Shown in pieces: positions 17,470-26,715 of a DNA stretch of 64,000 nt. The translations under genes were made by a program, and so were the position numbers. This DNA is from Colwellia psychrerythraea. Its GTDB lineage: Bacteria > Pseudomonadota > Gammaproteobacteria > Enterobacterales > Alteromonadaceae. Location of the stretch: contig NZ_JQEC01000014.1 of NCBI RefSeq assembly GCF_000764185.1, forward strand, positions 35,226 to 99,225. The letters run 5' to 3'. Positions within the stretch are counted from its first letter, which is position 1, and each line of letters begins with the position of its first letter. The notes beneath the pieces are model-generated. The model was given only the letters and a program-made list of their open reading frames with translations. It ran no database searches and had not been told where the DNA came from.

Positions 17470-18345
17470 CTAGAACTCAGCGGTTAAAAAGGGTAGGAAT
17501 TCTTCTGATACTTTAGACAGACTTTTATTTTCAAGATACAAAGCGTTGACCGAAAAGGTCAGCGGCGGGTTGAAAGAAGCGATGGCGGTATTATCTGATA
17601 AGTTACCTTCAGCGGTAAAGCGGTCTACCACGCAAATCCCAGTACCTTGAGCAACAAGTCTAGCGGCAATAAAATAGGTTTGTACTTTTATTAACGCTTC
17701 TAGCGTGATGTTCTCTTGCCTCATTCTTTTCCATAACAAATCGGCTAATGGACCGCTATCACTTATATCGATATATTCAAACTCTTTGAGTTGGCTCAAG
17801 GTTAACTCTTTAGGGCAATCAGGAAAGCTTTCTTTGGGATAAACAATGACCATTTCTGATTGTGCCAACTCAATAGAGGTTACGCCAGGCATAATATTTG
17901 GCGCAAATAATATGGCTAAGTCGCATTTATGCTCTAACAATGTTTGCATTACCGCATCGTTATGCACAGTTTGTACATTAAAGTTAACTTGATGATGTAT
18001 TTGGTGGTATTTAGCAATAGCGCTTGGAATAACATCAAAACCTAACGCGGGACTACCGGCGATGCTGATTTGGCCGTACTCTGATTTTTTTATATTCTCT
18101 GCAGTATTTTTTATCGAACGCATCTGTTGATATATTTTATCAACCTCATCAAAAAGCATTTCAGCTTCATCGGTAGGTATCAAACGACCTTTAACTCGTT
18201 TAAACAAGTCAAAACCAAGTTGCATCTCTGCATGAGACAATACCTTACTGACTGATGGCTGTGAAACATGCAAAATTTTTGCAGCATTAGTTATTGAGCC
18301 CGTGGTGTAAATGGCGTGAAAAATCTCAATATGTCTTAAGCGCAT
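17470..18345 (-). CDS. LysR-family regulator, likely activator of the adjacent amino-acid genes
   Basis: 291 residues. The winged-helix domain starts MRLRHIEIFHAIYTTGS, with recognition helix VSQPSVSKVLSHAE; this start is closely like E. coli LysR and other amino-acid-responsive members. The effector domain (residues 90-291) is complete. It lies 36 bp downstream of the NhaC-type gene on the same strand. Three copies of a palindromic T-N11-A box occur upstream of the NhaC gene (20302), the decarboxylase (23137) and the TonB receptor (41135). LysR of E. coli activates diaminopimelate decarboxylase, which fits the fold-III decarboxylase here. The target assignment is an inference. Confidence 0.88.
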   Translation of the reverse strand: MRLRHIEIFHAIYTTGSITNAAKILHVSQPSVSKVLSHAEMQLGFDLFKRVKGRLIPTDEAEMLFDEVDKIYQQMRSIKNTAENIKKSEYGQISIAGSPALGFDVIPSAIAKYHQIHHQVNFNVQTVHNDAVMQTLLEHKCDLAILFAPNIMPGVTSIELAQSEMVIVYPKESFPDCPKELTLSQLKEFEYIDISDSGPLADLLWKRMRQENITLEALIKVQTYFIAARLVAQGTGICVVDRFTAEGNLSDNTAIASFNPPLTFSVNALYLENKSLSKVSEEFLPFLTAEF

Positions 18346-18380
18346 TTTTATCTCCTAAGTGAGTTGCATAATCTTAAATT

Positions 18381-20102
18381 CTAAGCAAAAAAGTAAACCG
18401 TTAATGTCCATAAACATGCAGCGATAGCTGCTGCAAATGTTGCCGGAACTAATTGAGATTTAACATGATCCATTAAATCACAACCTGTGGTCATGGCGCT
18501 AAGTATCGTGGTATCAGATATAGGTGAACATTGGTCACCAAAGACGCTACCGTTAAGTACGGTAGCAAAACATACCATCATAAATAATTCTGGATTAACA
18601 AGGCCTTGAGATTGACAAACAGCCCACGCCAAAGGCATAGCTAATGGAAAGGCGATTGCATAAGTGCCCCAACTAGTACCGGTAGAAAAGGCGATCACCA
18701 TAGTAATTAACTGTAATATTAGCGGTAACAGCCAAAAGGGTAGCTGCTCACCAAGTAATGACACTAAGTACAAACCGCCACCTATTTCTTTGCTGATACT
18801 ACCAATGATTACCGCTAACATTAATATCACCGAAGCGAGTACCACACCTTTCAAGCCATTACCAAAGCCGTCAACAACGTTAGTCAAGGACATGCCTTTT
18901 ATTAGTGCAATGACAGCGGAGAGTATTAATGCTGCGCCAAATGCCCAGTTGATTTTAGGTGAGCCTAAATAGATAAAGGTAATAACGGCAATGAAAATCA
19001 AGGTGAATAAGGGCAGGATAAACTCTAATACGTGGGGATTATATCCCGAAGGAACATCACAGCTTTGTAGTTCCTTAGCACTTAATGGTCTTGCGCCTTT
19101 CGCGTCTAATTGACCTGTTGATATGGCTCTTTGACGCGCATCACGAATTCTTTTACCTGAAAATCGAGTGATGTTTAAACATAATAATAAGGTGCCTGTT
19201 ACGGCAATAATGCCATAAAAACTAAAAGGGATACTGCTAAAAAAGAAGCTTAGTCGATCTGCTTCGGTAGCCAAAAAGGATACACCAGGTACAAATATTA
19301 ATGCTTGTACATACGCTGGCCAGGCATTAAAAGCTATGACTAAGGCGATTGGTGAGGCTGTTGAGTCGACTATATAACTCATTTCTTCGTGGCTTACGTT
19401 AGCCTTATCGGCGAGGGGCCTAACGGTGGTGCCCACTAAAACAGTACTCATAGTGCCACCTTGAAAGAACAATATTCCTAACAGCCATGAAATAGTTTTT
19501 GCTGAGCGCGGACCTTTAACATAGTGCTCCGTCATATAGGTGGCAAAGGCTTGGGCAGCACCGGTTTTAGACCAAACACCTAACAAACCACCTAATAACC
19601 ACAGATAAAGCAGCAACAGGCCGGCAGTACCTTCTTTAGCAAGGTTAGGAATGATAACAGCATCGGTTAAATTATATTGCCCTAGCATAATTGATCCAAC
19701 AACTATGCCAGCTAAAAGTGAGGTAAGTGGCTCTCGGGTAAGTAAACATAAAGCGATAGTAATAAAAGCTGGTAATAAGGACCAAAGACCAAAGTGAAAG
19801 GCAGGTTTTAGTAGTTTTAATTGCTGGTCGCTATTTTCGATCCATTGCTGAGATAACTGTGGGTCATTGCTCGAATTATTTAAATTTTCTTGTCTCAGTG
19901 ATGATTGTTGGTAGGGCACCACATCCGTAATAACAACCTCTTTACCTTTATATTTATACGCGGCGATACCAGAGTCTGTTTGGTAGGTATCAAAAGTATA
20001 AGATTGCTCTAGCCAGGTTTTTTTAACCGAACTATCGACATAAATAGCAAAAAACAACCCTAAGCTAATAACAACCAACGCTAGGAAATTATTTTTGCTC
20101 AT
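18381..20102 (-). CDS. NhaC-family Na+/H+ or amino-acid antiporter
   Basis: 573 residues with about 12 transmembrane helices. The first 120 residues comprise one membrane helix and a periplasmic region ([10 protein letters not shown] to LLKPAFHFG), then the NhaC repeats begin. [16 protein letters not shown] and [16 protein letters not shown] are conserved NhaC motifs. Members exchange Na+ for H+, or malate/lactate or amino acids. Its position between GltS, an amino-acid decarboxylase and a LysR gene suggests sodium balance or exchange of a decarboxylation substrate and product. A LysR-type palindrome lies about 200 bp before the ATG. Confidence 0.85.
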   Translation of the reverse strand: MSKNNFLALVVISLGLFFAIYVDSSVKKTWLEQSYTFDTYQTDSGIAAYKYKGKEVVITDVVPYQQSSLRQENLNNSSNDPQLSQQWIENSDQQLKLLKPAFHFGLWSLLPAFITIALCLLTREPLTSLLAGIVVGSIMLGQYNLTDAVIIPNLAKEGTAGLLLLYLWLLGGLLGVWSKTGAAQAFATYMTEHYVKGPRSAKTISWLLGILFFQGGTMSTVLVGTTVRPLADKANVSHEEMSYIVDSTASPIALVIAFNAWPAYVQALIFVPGVSFLATEADRLSFFFSSIPFSFYGIIAVTGTLLLCLNITRFSGKRIRDARQRAISTGQLDAKGARPLSAKELQSCDVPSGYNPHVLEFILPLFTLIFIAVITFIYLGSPKINWAFGAALILSAVIALIKGMSLTNVVDGFGNGLKGVVLASVILMLAVIIGSISKEIGGGLYLVSLLGEQLPFWLLPLILQLITMVIAFSTGTSWGTYAIAFPLAMPLAWAVCQSQGLVNPELFMMVCFATVLNGSVFGDQCSPISDTTILSAMTTGCDLMDHVKSQLVPATFAAAIAACLWTLTVYFFA

Positions 20103-20301
20103 TAATAGCTCCCTTTTTAGTCAAGCATAGCTTTAAGGTTCTTTTTGTAAAGTTCTGTCGGTGTTTAATCATTAGCAATGCCCTTGGCAGACTCGGTGAA
20201 AATAATAAAAGTAAAATAGAAACCAAGAGTCGACAATATTTTAATAAGTTGTCTTAGGTACACGCTTTATGTACACCTATAATGGACTCTTTGTTCTAAG
20301 G

Positions 20302-20318
20302 TATAACCTAAGGTTATA
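20302..20318. promoter_or_regulatory. LysR-type palindromic operator upstream of NhaC-type gene
   Basis: TATAACCTAAGGTTATA: perfect 8-bp arms around one central A, containing the T-N11-A core. It lies about 200 bp upstream of the antiporter ATG and just after the end of gltS. Near-identical sites are at 23137 and 41135. Confidence 0.65.
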
Positions 20319-20394
20319 GGATAAACTTATCTAGATAAAGCTGATAAGGATATTATTTTATATTTTTCAACGAGCAGAATTAACATCAGTAAAA

Positions 20395-21618
20395 TTAAGG
20401 TGTTACAAAAGGTAGGCTCAAATACAGTTGAATAACAAGCGCATTGGTAATATCTATAAAGAAAGCGCCAACTAGCGGCACCACTAAGAAAGCTTGTGGA
20501 GAGGGTCCGTGCCTTGCTACCAATGATTCCATATTGGCAACTGCGGTAGGTGTTGCACCTAAACCAAAGCCACAATGACCACCGGCGATAATGGCGGCAT
20601 TATAATTTTTACCCATAACTCTAAAGGTAATAAAGTACGCAAACATCATTAACATAATGGTTTGCACTAAAATAATGAGGATCATCGGCAGGGCAAGGTT
20701 TGCTAATTCCCATACTTTTAATGACATCAGCGCCAAAGCCAAAAATATCGACAACGCCATGGTGCCCCATAAATCAATGCAAGCTCTACTAATGGTGTAG
20801 CGTTTAGATAACTCGGTTAAATTGGTTGCTAAGACACCAAATAAAAGTGGCATCAAAAAAGCAGGTAAAATGACATCATTACTTTTTAACTCTAAGTACA
20901 CTACATGGCCAACCGTCATACATAGTAAAATAATGAACAAGGTTTCCATCATTTTTTTCGGGGTAACCAAATCATGATCTTCAGGGTTAAAGGTTATGGT
21001 ATCATCAAGCTCTTCATGAAATTCATCTGCTTTAAGATTATAACGAGTAATGAGTCTTTTACTGACTGGACCGCCAACTAAGCCACCTAACACCAAACCC
21101 AATGTCGCTGCTGCCATTGCCAGTTCGAATACGCTGGAAGGCATGTTGTATTCACTAATGAATAAATCTGCATAAGTAGCGCCATTACCATGGCCGCCAG
21201 AAAGCGTAACTGAACCACCAATCAGGCCCATTAATGGGTCCATACCTGCACCAATGGCTAATGAAACACCTACCGCGTTTTGTACGAGTAAATATAAGGT
21301 TGCAACCCCTAGAAACAAGATAACTTTTGGGCCACCTTTAAGTAATAAAGAGTAACTTGCCCCTAAACCAACGGTAGTAAAAAACACCGTCATTAACGGG
21401 TTTTTAAAACTCATTTCAAAGTTAAAGTGAATATCAAAAAAGCTATGGGCGATGGCGGCTAATATTGAAAAGAGTATACCGCCAACAACGGGCTCTGGAA
21501 TGTTATTGTTTCGTAAGAAAGCTACCTTGCTATTACAAAAATAACCTGAAAAAAGAATAATTAGCGCAACCACTAACGTTTCTAAAATGCCTATATTTAT
21601 GTCCATGATTAAACTCAC
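20395..21618 (-). CDS. gltS: Sodium/glutamate symporter
   Basis: 407 residues, close in length and sequence to E. coli GltS. Two inverted repeats of five helices are seen with the reentrant-loop motifs GGSVTLSGGHGNGA in the first half and GGHCGFGLGATPTAVANME in the second, plus FLVVPLVGAFFIDITNALVI at the C-terminus. It imports glutamate with Na+ across the inner membrane. It lies between the decarboxylase and the NhaC-type gene on the same strand, with 121 and 292 bp gaps, so it may belong to the same LysR-controlled unit. Confidence 0.93.
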   Translation of the reverse strand: MSLIMDINIGILETLVVALIILFSGYFCNSKVAFLRNNNIPEPVVGGILFSILAAIAHSFFDIHFNFEMSFKNPLMTVFFTTVGLGASYSLLLKGGPKVILFLGVATLYLLVQNAVGVSLAIGAGMDPLMGLIGGSVTLSGGHGNGATYADLFISEYNMPSSVFELAMAAATLGLVLGGLVGGPVSKRLITRYNLKADEFHEELDDTITFNPEDHDLVTPKKMMETLFIILLCMTVGHVVYLELKSNDVILPAFLMPLLFGVLATNLTELSKRYTISRACIDLWGTMALSIFLALALMSLKVWELANLALPMILIILVQTIMLMMFAYFITFRVMGKNYNAAIIAGGHCGFGLGATPTAVANMESLVARHGPSPQAFLVVPLVGAFFIDITNALVIQLYLSLPFVTP

Positions 21619-21739
21619 TTTATAGTTATGTGCCTACGCTAAGTCCGCTCAATAACTTATCGTTAACGAGTGACTTGCATTAGGCTGATTTAGTATGAGG
21701 ATTTTTGCTGACGATGTGTTTTGCTAAAGTTAGAAGCAC

Positions 21740-23017
21740 TTACATCTTGTTTAATACATCTTCTAGGGATTCTGGTTCACGTATGCACTTCATTGATAAG
21801 ACATCATCAGCGCCGCTCACTGTATAAATAGCTACACGAGGTAAGCTATTGTAATCAAAGTGATTAGTGAAGTAGTAACCACCAGTATCATGTACCATGA
21901 CATAATCGTTACTTTCTAATTTCGGTAACTGTTGATTACTACAAATCAAATCACCGGCAAAGCAGCAGGGGCCAGCAACATCTGTAGTAACTATTTCTGA
22001 TGTTTGTGCATTTTTTTCTACGCCTTCAGAGGTAAAACCTGTAACTCTAATTGGCCATGATTTAGGTAAAAATGCTGTACGGGTAAGGATTTGTGCACCG
22101 GCATGGGTGGTGGCAATATGTCGACCACCCGAATTTTTAGTATATTCAACACGGGTAATAATAACACCATTTTTAGCAACAATAGCACGACCAAATTCAG
22201 TTTTTACTTGATACTTGCCAGTGAACAATAACGGTACTTCAGCTTTTAATAAGTCTGCATAATCTTTAAAGCTTGGTTTAATTACTTCCGAGCTAAAGTT
22301 AACCGGCAAACCGCCACCAATATCTAAGCGGGTTATTTGTTGATTACCAATCACAGCGTTTATTTCTTCAGCTAGTTCGGTGATAATATTGATGCCATGT
22401 GCCATTAAAGTTAATTCACAGCCTTGAGAGCCAGTGTGGGTATGAATACTGGTTAACCACGGACGTGCCTTATAAATCTCAATAAGGTCATTACGATTAT
22501 CATTATCTACTAAAGCATAACCAAACTTTGAAGTGGCTGTCGCTGTACTTGTTGAACCTATTTTACCTGCACCAATTTGGGGATTAACGCGAAAGCCGAT
22601 AACAGATTTACTGTTAGGAAACTCCTGCATTAGTGCATCAATACGTTCCAGCTCTTGTAAGTTATCAATATTAAGTGCGATGTCATTTGTTATACAGGTA
22701 CGTAGATCCCGCAAGGTTTTTGCAGGCGAATCAAAGATAATGTTTTGCTCAGTAAAGCCAGCGGTGAGGGCGATTAATAGCTCTCCCGGGCTAGCAACTT
22801 CTGCACCCATACCATATTCACGTAGGGGCTCTAATACCTTAACTAAGGCGTTGGCTTTTACCGCAAAAGTATGAAAAAAGTTAGCCGGAAAAGCGTCATA
22901 AGCATCACTAACTGTTTTTTTCAAACCGTCTAAATCCATTACACCAATTGCCGTAGTATTTTGGTCGATAGCGCGTTCGTTGATAGCTGTTTTTATTATG
23001 TTTTGTTTTCTGTTCAT
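21740..23017 (-). CDS. Fold-III PLP decarboxylase (diaminopimelate/ornithine decarboxylase family)
   Basis: 425 residues from the ATG at 23015-23017; a longer frame from 23101 would add 28 residues (MLHYLKC...) that do not fit the family. The PLP lysine is in HTFAVKANALVKVL, the glycine loop in LDIGGGLPVN, the GEAD/Cys region in GPCCFAGDL and the dimer-interface tyrosine in VHDTGGYYF. These define the alanine-racemase-fold group that decarboxylates meso-diaminopimelate, ornithine, arginine or lysine; I cannot choose the substrate. As a gene located with GltS and an antiporter rather than with lysine biosynthesis, it is more likely catabolic or linked to pH/sodium homeostasis. A LysR-type box lies about 120 bp upstream. 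Confidence 0.85.
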   Translation of the reverse strand: MNRKQNIIKTAINERAIDQNTTAIGVMDLDGLKKTVSDAYDAFPANFFHTFAVKANALVKVLEPLREYGMGAEVASPGELLIALTAGFTEQNIIFDSPAKTLRDLRTCITNDIALNIDNLQELERIDALMQEFPNSKSVIGFRVNPQIGAGKIGSTSTATATSKFGYALVDNDNRNDLIEIYKARPWLTSIHTHTGSQGCELTLMAHGINIITELAEEINAVIGNQQITRLDIGGGLPVNFSSEVIKPSFKDYADLLKAEVPLLFTGKYQVKTEFGRAIVAKNGVIITRVEYTKNSGGRHIATTHAGAQILTRTAFLPKSWPIRVTGFTSEGVEKNAQTSEIVTTDVAGPCCFAGDLICSNQQLPKLESNDYVMVHDTGGYYFTNHFDYNSLPRVAIYTVSGADDVLSMKCIREPESLEDVLNKM

Positions 23018-23136
23018 ATTGGTATCTTTTTGAATTAAGGAAATATGACACTGTTGGTATAACAGATGATTCTTTTCGATACATTTAAGATAATGTAACA
23101 ATATGAAAATGGGTATTAGTTAATCTTTGTTAGGTG

Positions 23137-23151
23137 ATAACTTAGGGTTAT
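23137..23151. promoter_or_regulatory. LysR-type box upstream of decarboxylase
   Basis: ATAACTTAGGGTTAT, 13 of 15 positions identical to the site at 20303-20317. It contains the inverted ATAAC/GTTAT arms with five bases between and lies 120 bp before the decarboxylase ATG. Confidence 0.6.
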
Positions 23152-23288
23152 GTGTTCTTGCAGCCTTTGCTATCACTGCCTTTATGATGGAACAGTTAAC
23201 TTGGCTAATATATTTTTCATTATAGGTTTTACGTTCTGTGCCGTAAGTTTCTATATATCACTCATCATTGTGTTTCTTTTCTCGAATA

Positions 23289-23336
23289 TCATCGGATAGC
23301 TTCAATTGAATTGAAGCTATCCGATGACATCTTTTT
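23289..23336 (+). terminator. Orphan intrinsic terminator
   Basis: Perfect 18-bp stem (23289-23306 and 23310-23327, loop TGA) followed by CATCTTTTT. The T-run lies on the plus side, so it should end a rightward transcript. No intact rightward gene precedes it. A frame at about 23209-23297 encodes IFFIIGFTFCAVSFYISLI and then stops, which could be the last membrane segment of a deleted gene. Confidence 0.7.
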
Positions 23337-23481
23337 ATACCTATAGGATGATAACCATTAAATATTCTAATTAATTACCGTCAATTGTTTGCAAAATCAG
23401 CCACTGCTATTTTGTTAATTATCCATGCGCATGGGTAAATCCATTAAGACACAATTATAAAATACAAATTAATAGGATAAG

Positions 23482-23706
23482 TTGATGAAGTTACAACATA
23501 ATGTACGAAATTTAACAACAGTGGTAGTTGCAAGTGTGACAAGCTTTTATAGTTTAGCTGCGGTAAAAGCTGACATGGTCATTCATAATGCAAAGGTTTA
23601 TACAGTCGATTCGCAAGACTCTATAGCTCAAGCCATTGCGGTAAAAGGCAATAAAATAAATGACATTAGCATTAGTCTAGATATTAGCTTTAAGTTCTGT
23701 AATTGA
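23482..23706 (+). pseudogene. 5' remnant of an exported amidohydrolase (YtcJ-like)
   Basis: The first 60 codons encode a signal peptide and the opening strands of an amidohydrolase (DMVIHNAKVYTVDSQDSIAQ, then AIAVKGNK), matching in style the N-terminus of the intact gene at 31599-33350 (IFKNGKVYTVNDQQEWADAV). The frame then loses homology and stops after 74 codons, with no HxH metal motif. The enzyme body, normally another 500 residues, is missing. It is a truncated gene and cannot be active. The junction coincides with a 13-bp hairpin at 23685-23717. Confidence 0.75.
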
Positions 23707-23717
23707 ACTTAAAGCTA
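23685..23717. repeat. Hairpin at the break of the amidohydrolase remnant
   Basis: TAGCTTTAAGTTC (23685-23697) and its exact complement GAACTTAAAGCTA (23705-23717), loop of 7. It covers the end of the truncated frame and may be the terminator of the original gene brought close by an internal deletion. Confidence 0.6.
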
Positions 23718-23809
23718 TATTTCCTTCAAAAGACTAAGAACGGTGTTCCTATTACAAGGTTGGGGCTACAGTATAACAAGTTTATTTTAGCTGCCATGAA
23801 CTTAGCTAT

Positions 23810-24418
23810 TTACATTAATATTCTTGCACTAATTGCTAATAAAATAACGCCTGTAATTTTGTCGACTATATGAACATTATTACGTAACTTTTCTAAGATA
23901 TAGGACTGAGAGAAAAGCAGAGAAACCAAGCAATACCATATCGCATCGATACCTCCTACAGTCGATACCATAATGATTTGTTGTTCTAAGTTTGCATTAG
24001 CATCGATAAATTGGCTAAATAAAGCAATGAAAAACAGGGCTATTTTAGGGTTTAAAAACGCAATCATAAAGCCTTCCCAGGCACTTTGTATTAAAGTTAC
24101 CGATATAGTTTCGTGGTTTAACTTACCTAACACCGATTTTGAAGTGAATGCCTTAAATGCAAGCCAAAGTAAAAAAGCGGCACCTGCATATTTAATGAGA
24201 TTAAATAACCAAGGCGTTTCTTTAATAATAAGCGCCATGCCTAATACGGTTAATACCGCATAAAGCGCAATACCTGCTCCATGAAAGATACTGACAAAAA
24301 AACCATTCACTCGCCCACCAGATAAGGTATGTTTTAAAACAATAGCTAAACTTGGTCCTGGTGTCATTGCACCTAACAGGCAGATGGTGGCTAAAGACAG
24401 CCACGCTGATAAATCCAT
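23810..24418 (-). CDS. LysE/RhtB-family amino-acid exporter
   Basis: 202 residues with six predicted membrane helices. The N-terminal signature GAMTPGPSLAIVLKHTLSGG is that of LysE/RhtB/ArgO exporters; AFLNPKIALFFIALFSQF is the second conserved block. Members export lysine, arginine, homoserine, threonine or related amino acids and peptides. No ribosome site of note. The neighbours are a decayed region and a convergentless intergenic hairpin; the LysR gene at 24549 is on the same strand upstream with its own terminator, so the exporter probably has its own promoter. Confidence 0.9.
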   Translation of the reverse strand: MDLSAWLSLATICLLGAMTPGPSLAIVLKHTLSGGRVNGFFVSIFHGAGIALYAVLTVLGMALIIKETPWLFNLIKYAGAAFLLWLAFKAFTSKSVLGKLNHETISVTLIQSAWEGFMIAFLNPKIALFFIALFSQFIDANANLEQQIIMVSTVGGIDAIWYCLVSLLFSQSYILEKLRNNVHIVDKITGVILLAISARILM

Positions 24419-24504
24419 ATACTTCTCACACTGATAAATTATGTTTGAATATTAACTTGCTTAAACTATAAATAAAAATCACATTACTTACTTTAAACTA
24501 TTCC

Positions 24505-24552
24505 AAAAAGTCATAGTTCATGAGTATTAAGGATGAAATACTCATGAACTAT
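24505..24552 (-). terminator. Intrinsic terminator of the lysR gene at 24549
   Basis: 16-bp perfect stem: ATAGTTCATGAGTATT (24513-24528) and its complement (24537-24552), 8-nt loop. On the minus strand the stem is followed by GACTTTTTGG. It overlaps the end of the LysR gene. Confidence 0.85.
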
Positions 24553-25487
24553 TTCTTAAGAAGTTTCATTCCGTAGCTTATTGTTTTATTTAGGTGCGCT
24601 TTAAATAATTGGTAGCATAACTCTCTAAACCATTTATGTTCTGGGTCTAAGTTGTTTTTTGCATGCCACAAGATGTAATACTGATGGGGTTTAATATCTA
24701 ACGGTAAAGGCTTAATTTCTAGGTCATGTAACTGTGAAAAATCAGCGGCAATGTGTAATGGTGTTGTTAAAATGGTATCTGTTTGCAGTAAAAGCTCTAT
24801 CGCGGAGGTAAAAAAGGGCACGGAAGCAAAGACTTTTCTCTCTTTATTAAGTGCTGATAATGCTTCTTTAATTGGGCTATCTTTATCTCCACCGCCACTT
24901 ATTACAATGTGTTGCGCATTTATATAATCTGAAATAGAAAATGAACCTGAGGCTTTAGGGTGGGATTTACGCATAACCATGACTAAATGGTCCTCAGCCA
25001 TTTTTTTACCGTACAGGTTTTCTGGAATTGCATCCGCTATGGTAGAGACTAAATCTACAGGTCTTTGAGATAATTCATGTAACCAATTTTTTTGCCACAA
25101 CTGGTATTCAATACTCACTTGTGGTGCACTTTTAACCATTTGAGCGCATATATCGGGTAATATAAATTGTGAAACATAATCACTTGAAGCTAATGTAAAT
25201 CTACGTTGACATGATGCTATTTCTAATTCTTTAGGTAAATATAAATTATCTAAAGCTTGTATCAAACTCGGAAGTTGCTTTTTTAATGCTTCGCCCCTTT
25301 GGGTAAGGACAAAATAATTGGCTTCCCTTACTAAGATAGGATCATGAAAGGCATCACGTATTTGCGTTAATGTTTTACTCATCGCAGATTGTGTCACATT
25401 AAGCGCTTTTGCAGATTCCGTAAGATTACGAGTATGTAATAATGACAACAGTGCAGGTAACAACTTGTAGTTATTCAAAAGTAGCAC
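24549..25487 (-). CDS. LysR-family regulator
   Basis: 312 residues. Winged helix with TRNLTESAKALNVTQSAMSK and a VLTQRGEALKK linker; effector domain with LASSDYVSQFILP and LVMVMRKSHP. The sequence resembles the NodD/NahR-like branch, which often controls aromatic degradation or quinone-stress genes. It lies 59 bp downstream of a DoxX gene on the same strand and may control or be co-transcribed with it. Effector unknown. Confidence 0.88.
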   Translation of the reverse strand: MLLLNNYKLLPALLSLLHTRNLTESAKALNVTQSAMSKTLTQIRDAFHDPILVREANYFVLTQRGEALKKQLPSLIQALDNLYLPKELEIASCQRRFTLASSDYVSQFILPDICAQMVKSAPQVSIEYQLWQKNWLHELSQRPVDLVSTIADAIPENLYGKKMAEDHLVMVMRKSHPKASGSFSISDYINAQHIVISGGGDKDSPIKEALSALNKERKVFASVPFFTSAIELLLQTDTILTTPLHIAADFSQLHDLEIKPLPLDIKPHQYYILWHAKNNLDPEHKWFRELCYQLFKAHLNKTISYGMKLLKK

Positions 25488-25546
25488 CTTATTTTGTGGC
25501 GGTAAACCCAGCTAATCTTTTTCACGGTTAACTGGGATATATAAGA

Positions 25547-25978
25547 TTACAGTTTTTTATAAATTATTTCATCAATAGAGTATTTTCCACCACCCTGAAT
25601 TAATAAGCTTACAACTCCAGCTAAAAGTAGTAGTTGGAATTCGTAACCACCTTTACCAAACATGCCTGCATCTATATGTACAAAGTAAATGGCAACTAAC
25701 ATAACAATTACTAAACTACTTGCCGCAGCACGTGTAAAAAAACCCGTGATAAGCAATAAGCCACCTACAGTTTCAGCTAAACCAGCGGCAATAGCGAGTA
25801 AATAACTAGGCTCTAATCCCATACTACCTAGCCAACCAGCAAACCCGGCCGGGTTTCCTTCTGCGAATAATTTACCCCAACCATGACCAATAAATATAAT
25901 GCCTAAAGTGAGCCTCAAAATAAACGGAGCAAGCGCATGGTTATTACTACAGAGTGATTTTTTTAAAATATTATTCAT
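25547..25978 (-). CDS. DoxX-family membrane protein
   Basis: 143 residues, four transmembrane helices. FILRLTLGIIFIGHGWGKLF, GSMGLEPSYLLAIAAGLAE and the GGLLLITGFFTRAAA block are characteristic of DoxX/YphA-like proteins. Members are linked with redox and thiol or quinone stress in some bacteria; the biochemical role is mostly open. Start ATG at 25978; upstream lies the accessory region with integron-type sites. Confidence 0.88.
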   Translation of the reverse strand: MNNILKKSLCSNNHALAPFILRLTLGIIFIGHGWGKLFAEGNPAGFAGWLGSMGLEPSYLLAIAAGLAETVGGLLLITGFFTRAAASSLVIVMLVAIYFVHIDAGMFGKGGYEFQLLLLAGVVSLLIQGGGKYSIDEIIYKKL

Positions 25979-26097
25979 TATTCTACCTAAAGTTAAATAT
26001 CCCTCATTATTCTATTTAATATTGGCTATGAATTGAAATACTTTTTAATACTTCTTTGTATGAAATAAATTCATGGCATTAGTGGCTATTCTTGTAG

Positions 26098-26392
26098 CTA
26101 AAGTAACGCTACTTGTTGTGTTGGAATAGATTGAATTAGTTTTATTGCTCTTAAGTTAATTCGCTTACTGATTTGTACTTCGGCGTTAGAACTAACTAAT
26201 TGCAATAAATAACCTTTTGCAATGACATTATTCTTTGAGCTTTTATCGTAGATATATACATCCATACCTATGCTACTTTGTAGTCGGTTATAAAATAATT
26301 TAGGGTTTACTTCCTCCTCTAAACCTTCTGTCGGAAATGTATCTAAACAAGAGCATATTGTATTACCTAAAAGGCTAACTAAAGCGTTAAGT
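26098..26392 (-). pseudogene. Possible leftward coding remnant
   Basis: On the minus strand a frame stays open for about 95 codons or more before the TAG at 26098-26100. Its last 55 codons, from an ATG near 26265, read like a real protein (MDVYIYDKSS, KGYLLQLVSSNAEVQ, LIQSIPTQQVALL). The upstream half overlaps the rightward ATPase fragment and there is likely antisense shadow. I do not recognise the family. No ribosome site is obvious. It may be the tail of another cassette in reverse orientation or simply chance. Confidence 0.25.
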
Positions 26393-26638
26393 GTGATAGG
26401 ACAAGATAATATTTTAACTAATAATTTCCATTTCTTTACTGCTGATGGTTCTTCATATGACGCAGTGCTATCTATGAGTAGTGGTCAAGTAGCGGCGTTA
26501 ACTCTTGCCTTTTTTCTTTCATTGAATCGTAAATATGCACAGACTACATTTATACTAATAGATGATCCTACACAAAAAACAATGGGTAACATGGGGTTTC
26601 TAAGTTATTGTAATCTATGTCTTTATGTTTTACTATAA
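26294..26638 (+). pseudogene. C-terminal fragment of an SMC/Rad50-like ABC ATPase
   Basis: The frame is open from 26294; the readable homology begins near 26440. MSSGQVAALTLAFFLSLN is an ABC ATPase signature helix and TTFILIDDPTQ is the Walker B/D-loop, as in the C-terminal half of RecF/SbcC/Rad50-like ATPases. After DDPTQ the next residues (KTMGNMGFLSYC) no longer fit, and the frame ends at once in an attC-like sequence. Walker A and the coiled coil are absent. It is a broken fragment, consistent with residence in an old cassette array. Confidence 0.6.
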
Positions 26639-26660
26639 CGCCCTTGTTAGGGCGTTAGGC
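26636..26660 (+). repeat. Short attC-like site
   Basis: TAACGCCCT (26636-26644), loop TGTT, AGGGCGTTA (26649-26657) followed by GGC, giving a GTTAGGC core (26654-26660) like the GTTRRRY right core of attC. It is much shorter than a normal attC and lacks L-type boxes, so it is probably an internally deleted site. It begins at the stop codon of the ATPase fragment, as attC sites do. Confidence 0.6.
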
Positions 26661-26715
26661 ATCAAGGATAGTCAGTGGAATATTGCAATATTAGAAACAA
26701 TATATTTTTTTAGTT

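Noticed and set aside
20103..20394. Possible lysine riboswitch before the NhaC-type gene
   Set aside because: Lysine-linked genes nearby suggested an L-box, but I see only a protein-type palindrome and no multi-helix pattern.
23018..23101. Extended start of the decarboxylase at 23101
   Set aside because: The extra 28 residues have an odd composition (Cys, His, Tyr-rich) and no family similarity; the ATG at 23015-23017 is adopted.
23482..23706. Treating the 74-codon frame as an intact small gene
   Set aside because: Homology is clearly to the first 50-60 residues of a much longer amidohydrolase; no catalytic residues remain.
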